DNA from: Gilichinskyi gelida
GTDB taxonomy: Bacteria; Acidobacteriota; Thermoanaerobaculia; Gp7-AA8
Length of the DNA: 64,000 bases
Reading direction: 5' to 3'
NCBI GenBank assembly: GCA_038040385.1
Contig: JBBPII010000010.1
Location: 1 to 64,000 of the forward strand
The notes under the pieces were generated by a model. The model saw only the letters and a list, made by a program, of their open reading frames with translations. It had not been told where the DNA came from and searched no databases. The position numbers were made by a program, and so were the translations under genes. Shown here piece by piece: positions 37,150 through 46,288 of this stretch. Every line of letters starts with the position of its first letter. Within the stretch, counting starts at the first letter, position 1.

Positions 37150-38146
37150 CGCCCGAAGGATACGCTCACCAGAAGTACCGCGCGATGCGCAACCGCGTTA
37201 CATGCCACCGGGAGGAGCGGGAGGAAGTAGCGCCCCTGAACCCCTTCCACCACCTCGCCGCACGCCACGCTCCAGATCACGAACTGCGAAAGCTTAGCGC
37301 AACGATGAGGAGCGCCGGCGTCCTCGCCGGCTGGCCCGAGAGCGTCCCGCTCTCGGCGGCGGGACGCCGCCGATCCAGCCGCCGGGACGGCGGCGCTCCC
37401 ACCGGCAATCCGACCACAATCAGCAACCCGAACTCGATCGCCACGATGACGACCGGCAGCCCGACCTGTGCCACGCCGCCGAACCGCCCCACGAGCTGCT
37501 CGAGGTATATCCCCGCGTGCGCCGGGATGTCATGCGCCACGGCGCGGAGGAAGCGGGTCGGATGGCTGAAGAGGCAGCGGATCTGCGCCGCCGCGTCGAT
37601 CGGATCGCCGATGCGCTGGTTGTATGCGCCGAGGCGCGCGTACAGCAGCGCCAGCGCGGTGCCGGCGGCGCTCGCGCCGACGATCGCCGCCTTCATCGGC
37701 TTCCGATAGCGCGTCGCCAGCGCGAGCGCGGTCAGGCTGCCGGCCGCATACCGCGCAAGGATCTGGCGGTTGTCCGACCAGATGTAGGCGCGGCCGTCCG
37801 GCGCGACGGTGATGCTCGGCGGGAAGAGGTCGGGCCCGTTGACACGTCCGACGATCTCCCAATTGCAGCCGGCGTCGCGCGAGACCGACACCACCTCGTC
37901 GTGCGCGGAAAGCAGAGTCTCGCCGCGGTCGAGCACCGCGATGCCGTACGTATAGCCGATGCCGCTGAGGCGCGTCTGGCGCGGCGCGACGGTCGCGCCG
38001 CCGTCGCGCGAGAAGGTGACCGCCGGCGTGCCGGCGACGGAATGGCACGGCGGGAATTGCGCGGGCGTGACCGCGCGGCGCCGCGGAGCGGCGTGGAGCG
38101 CGCCGGCGCTCAGTAGGAGGAGCAGTGCGAGGGTCAGTCGTGTCAT
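37145..38146 (-). pseudogene. broken chimera: BNR/sialidase-like start joined to a DUF2142-like membrane protein
   Basis: From ATG 38146 (signal peptide MTRLTLALLLLLSAGALHAA) about 125 residues resemble a BNR/exo-sialidase start (FSRDGGATVAP, SRDAGCNWEIVG, ITVAPDGRAYIWSDNR). From about residue 150 the same frame becomes DUF2142-like membrane sequence (RLGAYNQR, AQIRCLFSHPTRFLRAVAHDI, HAGIYLEQLVGRFG). It then runs into repeat R1 (37309-37400) and stops at 37277. The DUF2142 end continues in another frame (EVVEGVQGRYFLPLLPVA) down to 37145. Two genes were fused and then broken; it is unlikely to give a working product. The join point is uncertain. Confidence 0.65.
37309..37400. repeat. R1 hairpin repeat inside the DUF2142 fossil
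   Basis: 92 bp starting GGAGCGCCGGCGTCC and ending GGCGGCGCTCCC, with an inner GAGAGCGTCCC/GGGACGCTCTC-type stem. It interrupts the DUF2142-like frame shortly before the frame change. Confidence 0.88.
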
Positions 38147-38284
38147 GCGCGGAATGTCTACGCGGATTTGCGCGCGGCTCTTCCCGATCGGGCAACGGCC
38201 CCGTTACAATGCGGCAACTCGCCTATGATTGTTTAGCTCCTCCGCGCTCTCCCCTTCACCTCGCACAGCGAAGGAGTCTTCAAA

Positions 38285-38797
38285 ATGATCATCGAGACCC
38301 CTCGTCTGCGGCTCGTGCCGCTGACGCTCCCGTTCGTCACCTCCACTCCTGACGACCGCGCCACGCTGGCGCGCGAGTGCGGCGCGGAAGTCCCCGCGAG
38401 CTGGCCGCCGGAGCTGTGGGACCAGGATGCGCAGGACTGGTGCCGCCGCATCCTGGAAGCCGATCCGTCGACCGACTGGATCCCGCGCTGCATGGTGCTG
38501 CGCGAGCTGCGGCCTGTCGCCTGCGGCGCGATCGGCTTTGGCGCACCCGACCCCGACGGCCGCGTCATCATCGGCTACGGCGTCCTCCCGGAGTTCCGGC
38601 GGCGCGGTTACGCGGCCGAGGCCCTCGGCGGCATCGTCAAGTGGGCGTTCGAAGAGCCGCGCGTCCACGTGATCGCCGGCGACACCTATCCAAATCTCAT
38701 CGCCTCGATCCGGACCATGGAGCGGAACGGGTTTCAGTTCGCGGGGAAGGGGCAGGAGGAGGGGACGGTCCGGTACGAGTTGACGCGGACGGGTTGA
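38285..38797 (+). CDS. GNAT N-acetyltransferase, RimJ/RimL-like
   Basis: 170 residues. IIETPRLRLVPLT is the typical RimJ/RimL start; IGYGVLPEFRRRGYAAEALGGIV contains the acetyl-CoA pyrophosphate loop (RRRGYA), and NLIASIRTMERNGFQ the conserved Asn/Glu motif. It transfers an acetyl group from acetyl-CoA to an amine, either a protein N-terminus or a small molecule. AAGGAG lies 8 nt before ATG 38285. It stands alone as a transcription unit. A small GGACGGGTT/AACCCGTCC hairpin (38788-38807) overlaps the stop region. Confidence 0.92.
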   Translation: MIIETPRLRLVPLTLPFVTSTPDDRATLARECGAEVPASWPPELWDQDAQDWCRRILEADPSTDWIPRCMVLRELRPVACGAIGFGAPDPDGRVIIGYGVLPEFRRRGYAAEALGGIVKWAFEEPRVHVIAGDTYPNLIASIRTMERNGFQFAGKGQEEGTVRYELTRTG

Positions 38798-38811
38798 GAA
38801 CCCGTCCCACA

Positions 38812-38843
38812 CAAAAAACGGGCAGCGGGGAACCGCTGCCCGT
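38812..38843 (-). terminator. intrinsic terminator of the PAS-GGDEF-EAL gene
   Basis: ACGGGCAGCGG-loop-CCGCTGCCCGT, an 11-bp perfect stem. On the minus strand it is followed by a run of six T (38817-38812), so it terminates transcription arriving from 38895. Confidence 0.85.
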
Positions 38844-38894
38844 GCTACGCGCCAAAGCCGCGATGGGCGCGCGGCCGGCTACCTTCTCCTGGAT

Positions 38895-40541
38895 TCAGTG
38901 CTGCTGCATCAGAAGCACGTCGGCCAGCTCCGAGGCGGGGCGGGGACGGCCGAAGAAGTACCCCTGCATGTCGGTGCATCGCCGCTGCAGCAGGTGCGAC
39001 AACTGCTCTTTCGATTCGACGCCCTCGGCGACGACGCGCATGTTCAGGCCTTTGGCCATGGTGATCATGGCCTGCACGATGGCCGCGTCGTCGGCGCGGT
39101 GGGTGACGTTGTGCACGAACGTCGGGGCGATCTTCAGCGTGTTGACCGGCATCTGCTTGAGGTCCGAGAACGAGCAGCCGCCGCTGCCGAAGTCGTCGAT
39201 GGCCAGCGAGACGCCGACGTCGCGGAGAGTCTCCATGATCGCCGAGGCGCGCGAGGTGCTGGAGAGCGTCGGCTCGGCGATCTCCAGCTCGAACGCGCCG
39301 GAGTCGAGGCCGCTGACGAGCACCGCCTGCTTCACTTTCCCCGGAAGCCCGCGATCGTAGAACTGCGTGCTGGAGATGTTGACCGCCACGCGCAAGTTGC
39401 GCATCCCCTCGGCGTGCCATTCCTTCGCCTGGCGCGCGGCCTCGAACAGCACCCACTCGGTGATGCCGGCGTGGAGCTGCCCCTGTTCCGCGGCGGAGAA
39501 AAAATCGGCGGCGGGGATGATGCCGACGTCGGGATGCCGCCATCGCAGCAGCGCCTCGATGCACTCGATGCGCCCGGTCTGCACGTTGACCTCGGGCTGG
39601 TAATGCAGCTCGAACTCCCCGCGGGCCAGCGCGCGGCGGAGACCGGCGATCAACGCCGTCCGCTCCAGCGCGCGCGAGTTCAATTCCGACTGGTGGAAGT
39701 GATAGCGATTGCGGCCGCGGTCCTTGGCCCCGAACGCCGCGGTCATCGACTTCTGCATCAGCGCGTCGGGCTCCTCGCCGTCCGTCGGCGACATGGCCAC
39801 GCCGACGCTGGCGGTGAGGCGAACTTCCTGCCCGCCGATCGCCAGCGGGGCGGCGAGCGAATCGAGGATGCGCTGCGCCACCACGGCGACGTCGGCCTCG
39901 GAGACCGAGTCGCCGAGGACGATGATGAACTCGTCGCTGCCGAAGCGACCCAGCGCGTCCTCGATGCGGATGCACTCGGTGAGGCGGTCGGCCACCGCCA
40001 CGAGCACGCGGTCGGCGATGCCGTGGCCGAACGCGCTGTTGATCACTTCGAAATGATCGAGGTCGATCAGCAGCACGGCCACCGATCCACCGTGGCGCTT
40101 GGTGCGCGCCAGCGAGACGTTCATCCGGTCGACGATCAGCGTCCGGTTCGGCAGATGCGTCAGGCTGTCGTGCTGGGCCTGATACTCGAGCTTCTGCACC
40201 CCGAGCCGCTGCTCCGTCACGTCGAACATCGCACCCTCGATCTCCTCTCCGGTAACCCGCAGGTTCTGCAGCACCCAAGCGATGCCGCCGCCCTTTCTGC
40301 GCAGCGCCAGCTCCACGTTCGACAGCGCGTGGACGTCGGGAAGCGCCGCGGTGATCGCGGCGAAGTCAGAGGCGTTGACGTATTCGAAACCGCCTGCGAG
40401 CAGCTCGTGCCGCGAGGCATAGCCGAGCATTTGTGCACAGGCATCGTTGCAGTCAACGAGCGCGCCGCCGAGACGTTGCCGGAACAGACCTACAAGGTCA
40501 CTGGTCGAGACGGGGTCGGATAGAACCATCAGTGCTTCCAC
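38895..40541 (-). CDS. PAS-GGDEF-EAL cyclic-di-GMP protein with altered EAL residues
   Basis: 548 residues. PAS-like sensor about residues 10-110, GGDEF domain about 120-285 with GRFGSDEF (allowed G[GS]DEF form) and DSLTHLPNR, EAL domain about 300-548 with CIEALLRW, NIS, DDFGSGG, VVAEGVES and QGYFFGRP. In the DxxKID segment both Asp are replaced (VNTLKIAPTF), and the ExTE position reads EIAE, so phosphodiesterase activity may be reduced while cyclase activity is plausible. No membrane segment, so cytoplasmic. It should turn an unknown signal into c-di-GMP level changes. Confidence 0.92.
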   Translation of the reverse strand: MEALMVLSDPVSTSDLVGLFRQRLGGALVDCNDACAQMLGYASRHELLAGGFEYVNASDFAAITAALPDVHALSNVELALRRKGGGIAWVLQNLRVTGEEIEGAMFDVTEQRLGVQKLEYQAQHDSLTHLPNRTLIVDRMNVSLARTKRHGGSVAVLLIDLDHFEVINSAFGHGIADRVLVAVADRLTECIRIEDALGRFGSDEFIIVLGDSVSEADVAVVAQRILDSLAAPLAIGGQEVRLTASVGVAMSPTDGEEPDALMQKSMTAAFGAKDRGRNRYHFHQSELNSRALERTALIAGLRRALARGEFELHYQPEVNVQTGRIECIEALLRWRHPDVGIIPAADFFSAAEQGQLHAGITEWVLFEAARQAKEWHAEGMRNLRVAVNISSTQFYDRGLPGKVKQAVLVSGLDSGAFELEIAEPTLSSTSRASAIMETLRDVGVSLAIDDFGSGGCSFSDLKQMPVNTLKIAPTFVHNVTHRADDAAIVQAMITMAKGLNMRVVAEGVESKEQLSHLLQRRCTDMQGYFFGRPRPASELADVLLMQQH

Positions 40542-40611
40542 ACGTTTCGCAGTAGTCCACGTTACGCGCGCGAGCCCGCCGCGGAAAGTACCGTTGGATG
40601 GAACGAGGGGT

Positions 40612-41268
40612 CTATCGTTCGATAGAGGGGGAGTCGGCCAGACCGCGCTCGTAGGCGTAGCGCGTCAGCTCCACCCGGCCGTGGACGCCGAGCTTTTCGT
40701 AGATGGCGTGCAGATGCGACTTGACCGTCCCCTCGCCGATGGCCAGCCGCGTGGCGATCTCCTTGTTGCGCATCCCGGTGGCCACCATCTTGACGATGTC
40801 GGTCTCGCGCGGCGACAAAAGCGCCGTCAGCTCCCGAGCGTCCGACTCGCGCTTCAGGACGTGATCGAGCGCGCGGCCGATCATCGAGTTGTCGAGCACC
40901 CGCTGCCCCGCCGCGACCTGGCGCGCGCATTCCACCAGCGAGATCGCCGCCGCCTCCTTCAGCACCAGCCCGCGCACGCCGGCCCGGACCGCTTCGACCA
41001 CTTCCTCTTCCTCCAGCGACGCCGTCAGCAGCACCACCTGCGTCGGGAGCTGCAGCGGCTTGAGCTGCCGCAGCACCCACATGCCGTTGCCGCGCGGCAT
41101 GTTGACGTCCAGCACCAGGATGTCCGGCCGGTGCCGCTTGACCGCGGCGAGCGCCTCCTCGCCGTTGGTCGCCGTCCCCATCACCTCGAAGTCGGGCTCG
41201 CGGCGAAAGAGCTGCTCGAGACCCTCGAGGATCATGCGATGGTCGTCGGCCAGGACCAGCCGGATCAT
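40612..41268 (-). CDS. NarL/LuxR-type response regulator
   Basis: 218 residues. Receiver domain 1-125 with LADDH acidic pair, phospho-Asp in LVLDVNMP (near residue 54) and Lys in VLKEAA; C-terminal LuxR helix-turn-helix (LSPRETDIVKMVATGMRNKEIATRL, then TVKSHLHAIYEKL). It overlaps the histidine kinase stop by 4 bp, so the two are a cognate pair. Targets are unknown; the neighbouring GGDEF-EAL gene is a candidate. Confidence 0.95.
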   Translation of the reverse strand: MIRLVLADDHRMILEGLEQLFRREPDFEVMGTATNGEEALAAVKRHRPDILVLDVNMPRGNGMWVLRQLKPLQLPTQVVLLTASLEEEEVVEAVRAGVRGLVLKEAAAISLVECARQVAAGQRVLDNSMIGRALDHVLKRESDARELTALLSPRETDIVKMVATGMRNKEIATRLAIGEGTVKSHLHAIYEKLGVHGRVELTRYAYERGLADSPSIER

Positions 41269-42317
41269 GCGCCCTCCCCGGCGAAGCCGAGCGGCACGGC
41301 GATCTCCACGTGCGCCCCCGCCTCGCTCGAGTCGACGGTCAAATCGCCGTTGAGCGCGGCGACGCGCTCGGCGAGCATGAACGGCCCGCTGCCTGTCTCG
41401 CGGATGCGGTCGAGCGTGAGGCGTCCGCGGAAGCTGAATCCGACGCCGTCGTCGCTGACGTCGATGCGCATCTTCCCGTCGGCGGTGCGCACGCGGACGT
41501 CGACGTTCTTCGCCGCGCCGTGCTTCGCCGAGTTCATCACCGCCTCGTGCACCAGGCGAAAGGTCTCGTATCCGAGAAACTTGGAGACCGAGGGGTCGAC
41601 GCGCGAGACGTCGGCGGAGAGGAGGATGCCCCACTGCTGTCCGAGGCGGGTGCGCAGATCGTCGACGCGCGCGGCAAAGTCGAACGGCACCTCGACGCGG
41701 GCGGCGCGCGGGCCGAGCTGCTGCACGTACGAGCGCAGCTCGCGCTGGTCGCTCATCAGCGCCGCCTCCGCCTCGGTGAGCATCCGCTTCGCCTCTTCCG
41801 GCTGCGAGGCGAGGATGTTGTGCGCCGTCTCGAGCTGCAGCACGATGCCGGTGAACGACTGCAGCAGGCCGTCGTGGAGGTCGCGCGCCACGCGCACCCG
41901 CTCGCGCTCCACCGCCTCGTGCGTGGAGACCGCGACGTGCAGGTGGCGATCGAGCTGTTCGCCGATCAACCGACCGGCCGCCTCGGCGGCGAGCAGCGCG
42001 GCGTCGTCAGGCGGCTCCGCCGCGACGTAGACCCGCCCCTCGCCGCTGGCAGCGATGATGTCGAAGACCAGCGGGACGTCCCACACGAACGACGCCAGCG
42101 CGTCCGGCTTCTCCTCGCGGCAGGTGAACTGCTCGCCGCGCCGCGTCCCCACGATCACCCACGGCTCCTCCGCCTCCTCCCACACCAGCAGCGCGTCGGT
42201 GGCGCCGAACAGCGCGCACACCTCGTCGAGCGCGCGCTTGATCACGCCGCTCATGTCGCTGGGTTGAAGCGACGGGCGCGAGCGGAATCGCAGGCCGAGC
42301 TCCCGCGCGGTGGACAT
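41265..42317 (-). CDS. cytoplasmic sensor histidine kinase (NarX/DesK-type core)
   Basis: 350 residues. N-terminal GAF-like sensor (residues about 20-150), then HisKA_3 with phospho-His in RVARDLHDGLLQSFTGI, HATPase with HEAVMNSAKHG (N box) and DVSDDGVGF (G1), and the C-terminal end. There are no transmembrane helices, so it senses a cytoplasmic signal. ATG 42317 is the best start; no strong ribosome site is visible. Operon with the response regulator. An R4 hairpin lies upstream. Confidence 0.93.
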   Translation of the reverse strand: MSTARELGLRFRSRPSLQPSDMSGVIKRALDEVCALFGATDALLVWEEAEEPWVIVGTRRGEQFTCREEKPDALASFVWDVPLVFDIIAASGEGRVYVAAEPPDDAALLAAEAAGRLIGEQLDRHLHVAVSTHEAVERERVRVARDLHDGLLQSFTGIVLQLETAHNILASQPEEAKRMLTEAEAALMSDQRELRSYVQQLGPRAARVEVPFDFAARVDDLRTRLGQQWGILLSADVSRVDPSVSKFLGYETFRLVHEAVMNSAKHGAAKNVDVRVRTADGKMRIDVSDDGVGFSFRGRLTLDRIRETGSGPFMLAERVAALNGDLTVDSSEAGAHVEIAVPLGFAGEGA

Positions 42318-42332
42318 GATGTCGGAGATTAT

Positions 42333-42400
42333 GCCCTCTCCCCAGGCAGTTCCTTCTCCCGCTTGCGGGAGAAGGTGCCGCGAAGCGGCGGATGAGGGCG
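42333..42400. repeat. R4 hairpin repeat, intergenic
   Basis: GCCCTCTCCCC at one end and GGATGAGGGC at the other, with an internal TTCTCCCGC-TTGC-GGGAGAA stem and GCCGC/GCGGC pair. It occupies most of the gap between the M20 peptidase stop and the kinase start. Related copies are at 53983-54091 and 62025-62075. Confidence 0.85.
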
Positions 42401-42403
42401 TCC

Positions 42404-43864
42404 TTACCGCAGCCCGCTGAACAACGCCGCGAAGACCTCGATGCCGTCCCACAGATTCTGGAGCCGCACGTTCTCGTTGGCGGCGTGCTGGTTGTTGTCG
42501 TGATTGACGATGGGGACGCCCACCACGGGCGTGCGGCCGCCGTCGGTGAAGAGATGCATCGGCACGCTGCCGCCGAGCGTCGGGAGGCGGTACGGCGCGA
42601 CGCCCGTGGCCTCGGTGATGACCGCGGCCACGCGGCGCGACAGCGGCGCGTCGAGCGGCGTGCGCGCCGACGGGTAGCCGGCGCCCCAGTTGAGCCTCGC
42701 CACCGCCGGATGCGCGCGGCGCGTCGCCGCATCGGGCTCGTCGCGCACGATGAAGAATCCCTGCTTGGCGACGTGCGCCTCCACGAGCCGGCGCACGCGC
42801 TCCGGCGTCTGCGCCGGAACGAGACGGAAGTCGATCGACGCCCGCGCCTCGGTGGCGATGGCGTTCGACGCCTTCTCGCCGACGTGCCCCCCGAGGATGC
42901 CGCGCAGGTTGAGCGCGGGCTGATGGATGGCCTCGTTGAGCGGGAGCTTCCCCTCGGTGCGTCCGAGGGCCAGCTCGCGCTTCAGATCGTCGTCGAAGGG
43001 GGGGATGGCGGCGAGCGCCTCGCGCTCCGCGGGCGTGAGCGGCGTGACGTCGTCGTAGAAGTGCTCGATGAGGATGCGGGCGTCGGCGTCGCGCATGCTG
43101 TCGATGAGGTGCGTCAGCGTGACGATCGGATTCGGCGCCCAGTTGCCGTAATGGCCGCTGTGCAGCGGGCGCGCGGGGCCGTAGACGGTGATCTCCAGGT
43201 CGGTCACGCCGCGCGCGCCAAAGTAGAGCTGTGAGTGGCGGCTCTGATGTACCGGCCCGTCGCACAGCAGCCAGCCGTCGGTGGCCAGCTCGCTATGGTA
43301 CTGAGCAATATAGCTGGCGAGGTGCGGCGAGCCCGCCTCCTCTTCTCCTTCCAATACGAACTTCAGATTCACCGACGGCTGGGCGCCGGCGGCGCGGAGG
43401 GCGTCGAGTGCGGCGAGCATGGCCACGATCGGCGCCTTGTCGTCGCTCGACGAGCGTCCGTACAGCCGCGCCTCGGGGCCCGTGCCGCGCAGCACCGGCT
43501 CCCACGGCGGCGACGTCCATTGCGCCGCGTCGACCGGCTGGCCGTCGTAGTGGGCATAGACGGTAATAGTACGTTTCGTACTATTTGTGCCAATCGAAGC
43601 CACGACCAGCGGCGGCGCCCCCTCCACCCGCAGCAATTTCACGTTCGCGCCGCGCCGCGTGAAGGCCTCGGCGATCGCCGCCGCGTTGCGCTCGATATTG
43701 ACCTTGTCCGAGGCCAGGTTCGGGATCGCCACCAGCGCCGACAGCTCGGCCACGATCTCCGTCTCGTGCTTCGTCCGCCAGTCGCGCGCCGCCGCCGCGG
43801 CCTCCCGCGGCGAGAGGGCAAAGGCCGGAGCGGCGGCGAGAAGGAGGGCGATCAACGCGCGCAT
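42404..43864 (-). CDS. secreted M20-family metallopeptidase
   Basis: 486 residues. Signal peptide 1-17 (LLAAAPAFA). Metal-binding residues are recognisable: TVYAHYDGQPVDA (His, Asp), GRSSSDDKAP (Asp), LEGEEEAGSP (catalytic Glu pair) and a C-terminal His in HDNNQHAANE. The inserted dimerisation domain spans about residues 215-340. It belongs to the carnosinase/CPG2-like branch acting on di- and tripeptides, in the periplasm. It is divergent from the S10 carboxypeptidase; both may recycle peptides. Confidence 0.9.
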   Translation of the reverse strand: MRALIALLLAAAPAFALSPREAAAAARDWRTKHETEIVAELSALVAIPNLASDKVNIERNAAAIAEAFTRRGANVKLLRVEGAPPLVVASIGTNSTKRTITVYAHYDGQPVDAAQWTSPPWEPVLRGTGPEARLYGRSSSDDKAPIVAMLAALDALRAAGAQPSVNLKFVLEGEEEAGSPHLASYIAQYHSELATDGWLLCDGPVHQSRHSQLYFGARGVTDLEITVYGPARPLHSGHYGNWAPNPIVTLTHLIDSMRDADARILIEHFYDDVTPLTPAEREALAAIPPFDDDLKRELALGRTEGKLPLNEAIHQPALNLRGILGGHVGEKASNAIATEARASIDFRLVPAQTPERVRRLVEAHVAKQGFFIVRDEPDAATRRAHPAVARLNWGAGYPSARTPLDAPLSRRVAAVITEATGVAPYRLPTLGGSVPMHLFTDGGRTPVVGVPIVNHDNNQHAANENVRLQNLWDGIEVFAALFSGLR

Positions 43865-43890
43865 GGGGATGATGTTACATTCTGCCGCGC

Positions 43891-45432
43891 ATGAGAAAAG
43901 CACTGCTGATCCTCCTCGCCGGTGCCACCCCCCTCTTCGCCCAGACCCCCGAAGCCCAGCCCGCGCCGCGCGAGCGCGAGCGCACGCCGGAAGTGCGCGA
44001 GACCAAACCGCCCGCCGAGGTACGCGATCAGATCTCCACCACCCAGCACACCGTCAGCGTCGGCGGCACGGCCATCAACTACACCGCGCGCTCCGGAACG
44101 CTGGTCATGAAAGACGAGGAAGGGAAGCCTCGCGCTAGTTTCTTCTTCACCTCGTACACCAGGGACGGCGCCGATCCGGCGAAGCGCCCCATCACCTTCA
44201 CCTTCAACGGCGGGCCCGGCTCGTCGTCGGTCTGGCTGCACATAGGCGCCTTTGGCCCGAAGCGCGTCAATTATCTCGATGACGCCGGGCACGCGGCGAA
44301 GCCGCCCTACCGCCTGGTCGACAACGAGTACTCGATTCTCGACGTCACCGACATGGTGTTCATCGACCCGGTGACCACCGGCTTCAGCCGCGCCATTCCG
44401 TTCAGCGACGCCAGCAAGTTCCACGGCGTCGACGCCGACGTGCAGTCGGTCGGCGAGTTCATTCGCCTCTGGACCACGCGCTATTCGCGCTGGGCGTCGC
44501 CGAAGTTCCTGGCCGGCGAGAGCTACGGCACCACACGCGCCGCCGGCCTCTCCGGCTGGCTGGGGCGGCAGGGCTTCTACGTCAACGGCATCCTGCTCAT
44601 CTCGTCGATCCTCAACTTCGAGACGACCTCGTTCGACTCGGCCAACGATCTCGCCTACGTCCTCTTCCTCCCGACGTACACCGCCACGGCGTGGTACCAC
44701 AAACGCCTCTCTCCCGACCTGCAGAACGGCACGGTCGAAAACGCCATCGCCATGTCGGAGAAGTACGCGCTCGGCCCGTACGCCCTGGCGCTGATGCAGG
44801 GCGACCGCCTCGGCGATGACGAGCGAGGCAAGGTCGCGGCGCATCTGACCAATCTCACCGGCCTCTCCCGCGACTTCATCGAGCGCGCAAACCTCCGCGT
44901 CAACCTCGGCCGCTTCGACAAGGAGTTGCTGCGCGCGCAGCGCCGCACCGTCGGCCGCCTCGACTCGCGCTTCACCGGCATCGACAAGGACGCCGCCGGC
45001 GAGACGCCGGAGTTCGACTCCTCGTACGCCGCGATCTTCGGCGAGTACACCGCGGCCTTCAACGACTACGTCCGCCGCGAGCTGAAATTCGAGACCGACC
45101 TCCCCTACGAGATCCTCACCGACAAAGTGCGCCCCTGGAACTACGACCGCGCGCAGAACCGCTACGTCGACGTCGCCGAGACCCTGCGGAACGCCATGAG
45201 CCAGAACCCCTACATGAAGGTGTACGTGGCCAACGGCTACTACGACTGCGCGACGCCGTTCGCCGCGACGCGCTACACCTTCGCCCGCATGGGGCTCGAC
45301 CCCGAGGTGCGCGGGAACGTGTCGATGAGCTACTTCGAGGCGGGGCACATGATGTACATCGACCGCGCCTCGCACGCGCGGCTGAAGAAGGACGTGGCGG
45401 AGTTCATCAAGAGCGCTTCGAACCTGCCGTAA
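43891..45432 (+). CDS. S10-family serine carboxypeptidase
   Basis: 513 residues. Signal peptide (residues 1-18, ending PLFAQ). The S10 pattern is complete: NGGPGSSSVW (oxyanion hole), GESYGT with nucleophile Ser near residue 211, Asp in YYDCATPF, and His in EAGHMMY. S10 enzymes cleave C-terminal residues at acid pH and are unusual in bacteria outside Acidobacteriota, Xanthomonadales and a few others. It is divergent from the M20 peptidase with about 26 bp between starts, so they probably share a control region. Periplasmic location is expected. Confidence 0.93.
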   Translation: MRKALLILLAGATPLFAQTPEAQPAPRERERTPEVRETKPPAEVRDQISTTQHTVSVGGTAINYTARSGTLVMKDEEGKPRASFFFTSYTRDGADPAKRPITFTFNGGPGSSSVWLHIGAFGPKRVNYLDDAGHAAKPPYRLVDNEYSILDVTDMVFIDPVTTGFSRAIPFSDASKFHGVDADVQSVGEFIRLWTTRYSRWASPKFLAGESYGTTRAAGLSGWLGRQGFYVNGILLISSILNFETTSFDSANDLAYVLFLPTYTATAWYHKRLSPDLQNGTVENAIAMSEKYALGPYALALMQGDRLGDDERGKVAAHLTNLTGLSRDFIERANLRVNLGRFDKELLRAQRRTVGRLDSRFTGIDKDAAGETPEFDSSYAAIFGEYTAAFNDYVRRELKFETDLPYEILTDKVRPWNYDRAQNRYVDVAETLRNAMSQNPYMKVYVANGYYDCATPFAATRYTFARMGLDPEVRGNVSMSYFEAGHMMYIDRASHARLKKDVAEFIKSASNLP

Positions 45433-45438
45433 CAACCG

Positions 45439-45510
45439 CCGTCATCCTGAGCGAAGCGAAGGATCTCAGTTTGCGCATTCTGAGATCCTTCGCTTCGCTC
45501 AGGATGACGG
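45439..45510. repeat. R3 hairpin repeat, perfect 30-bp stem
   Basis: 72 bp: 30 bases starting CCGTCATCCTGAGCG and their exact reverse complement ending GCTCAGGATGACGG, with a 12-nt centre (GTTTGCGCATTC). The lack of any mismatch in the stem suggests it is young or under selection. It lies between the S10 carboxypeptidase stop and surE. Confidence 0.95.
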
Positions 45511-45523
45511 TAGACTCCGAACC

Positions 45524-46288
45524 ATGAAGCGCATCCTCGTCACCAACGACGACGGCATCTACAGTGAAGGCATTCGCAAGCTGGCGAAGGCGCTCGCGCC
45601 GCTCGGCGAGGTCGCCATCGTCGCCCCCGACCGCGAGCAGAGCGCGGCCTCCCACGCCCTGACCCTCAACCGCCCGCTCCGCCTCCTGCAGCTCCAGCCC
45701 AACGAGTGGATCGTCGACGGCACGCCCACCGACTGCGTGAACCTCGGCGTGCTGAAGCTGTTCAACGACCAGCGCCCCGACATCGTCGTCTCCGGAGTCA
45801 ACTTCGGCCCCAACCTCGGCGACGACGTCACCTACTCCGGCACGATCTCCGCGGCCTTCGAAGGCGCGCTGCTCAACATCCCCTCCATCGCCTTCTCCTC
45901 CCTGGTCGGCGAGAACTTCTCGTTCGATCCCTGCGTCGAGTTCGCAGTGGAGCTGGTGCGCTGGTTCCTGGAAGAGCCGCGCGACCCGCAGATCATCCTC
46001 AACGTCAACTTTCCCGCCGGCGGCTTCAACGGCGTGCGGGTGACGCGGCTCGGCAAGCGGATCTACTCCGAGGCGTTGATCGAGCGGCTCGACCCGCGCG
46101 GGCGGAAGTACTACTGGATCGGAGCGGGGCGGCCGACGTGGCACGCAGGCGAGGGGACCGACTTCGAGGCGGTGCAGGCCGGCTTCGTCTCCATCACCCC
46201 GCTGCATCTCGACCTGACGCACCATGACTCCATCCCGCGCCTCAAGCAGCTCGAGGAGATTCTTGGCCACGTCGCAAAGAAAGGATGA
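45524..46288 (+). CDS. surE: 5'/3'-nucleotidase SurE
   Basis: 254 residues. LVTNDDGIYSEGI (metal Asp pair), VAPDREQSAASHALTL, VDGTPTDCVNLG, and GVNFGPNLGDDVTYSGTISAAFEG are SurE signatures. It dephosphorylates nucleoside monophosphates in the cytoplasm and is classically linked to stationary-phase survival. The pcm gene starts within its last 26 bp, the conserved surE-pcm order. Confidence 0.97.
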   Translation: MKRILVTNDDGIYSEGIRKLAKALAPLGEVAIVAPDREQSAASHALTLNRPLRLLQLQPNEWIVDGTPTDCVNLGVLKLFNDQRPDIVVSGVNFGPNLGDDVTYSGTISAAFEGALLNIPSIAFSSLVGENFSFDPCVEFAVELVRWFLEEPRDPQIILNVNFPAGGFNGVRVTRLGKRIYSEALIERLDPRGRKYYWIGAGRPTWHAGEGTDFEAVQAGFVSITPLHLDLTHHDSIPRLKQLEEILGHVAKKG

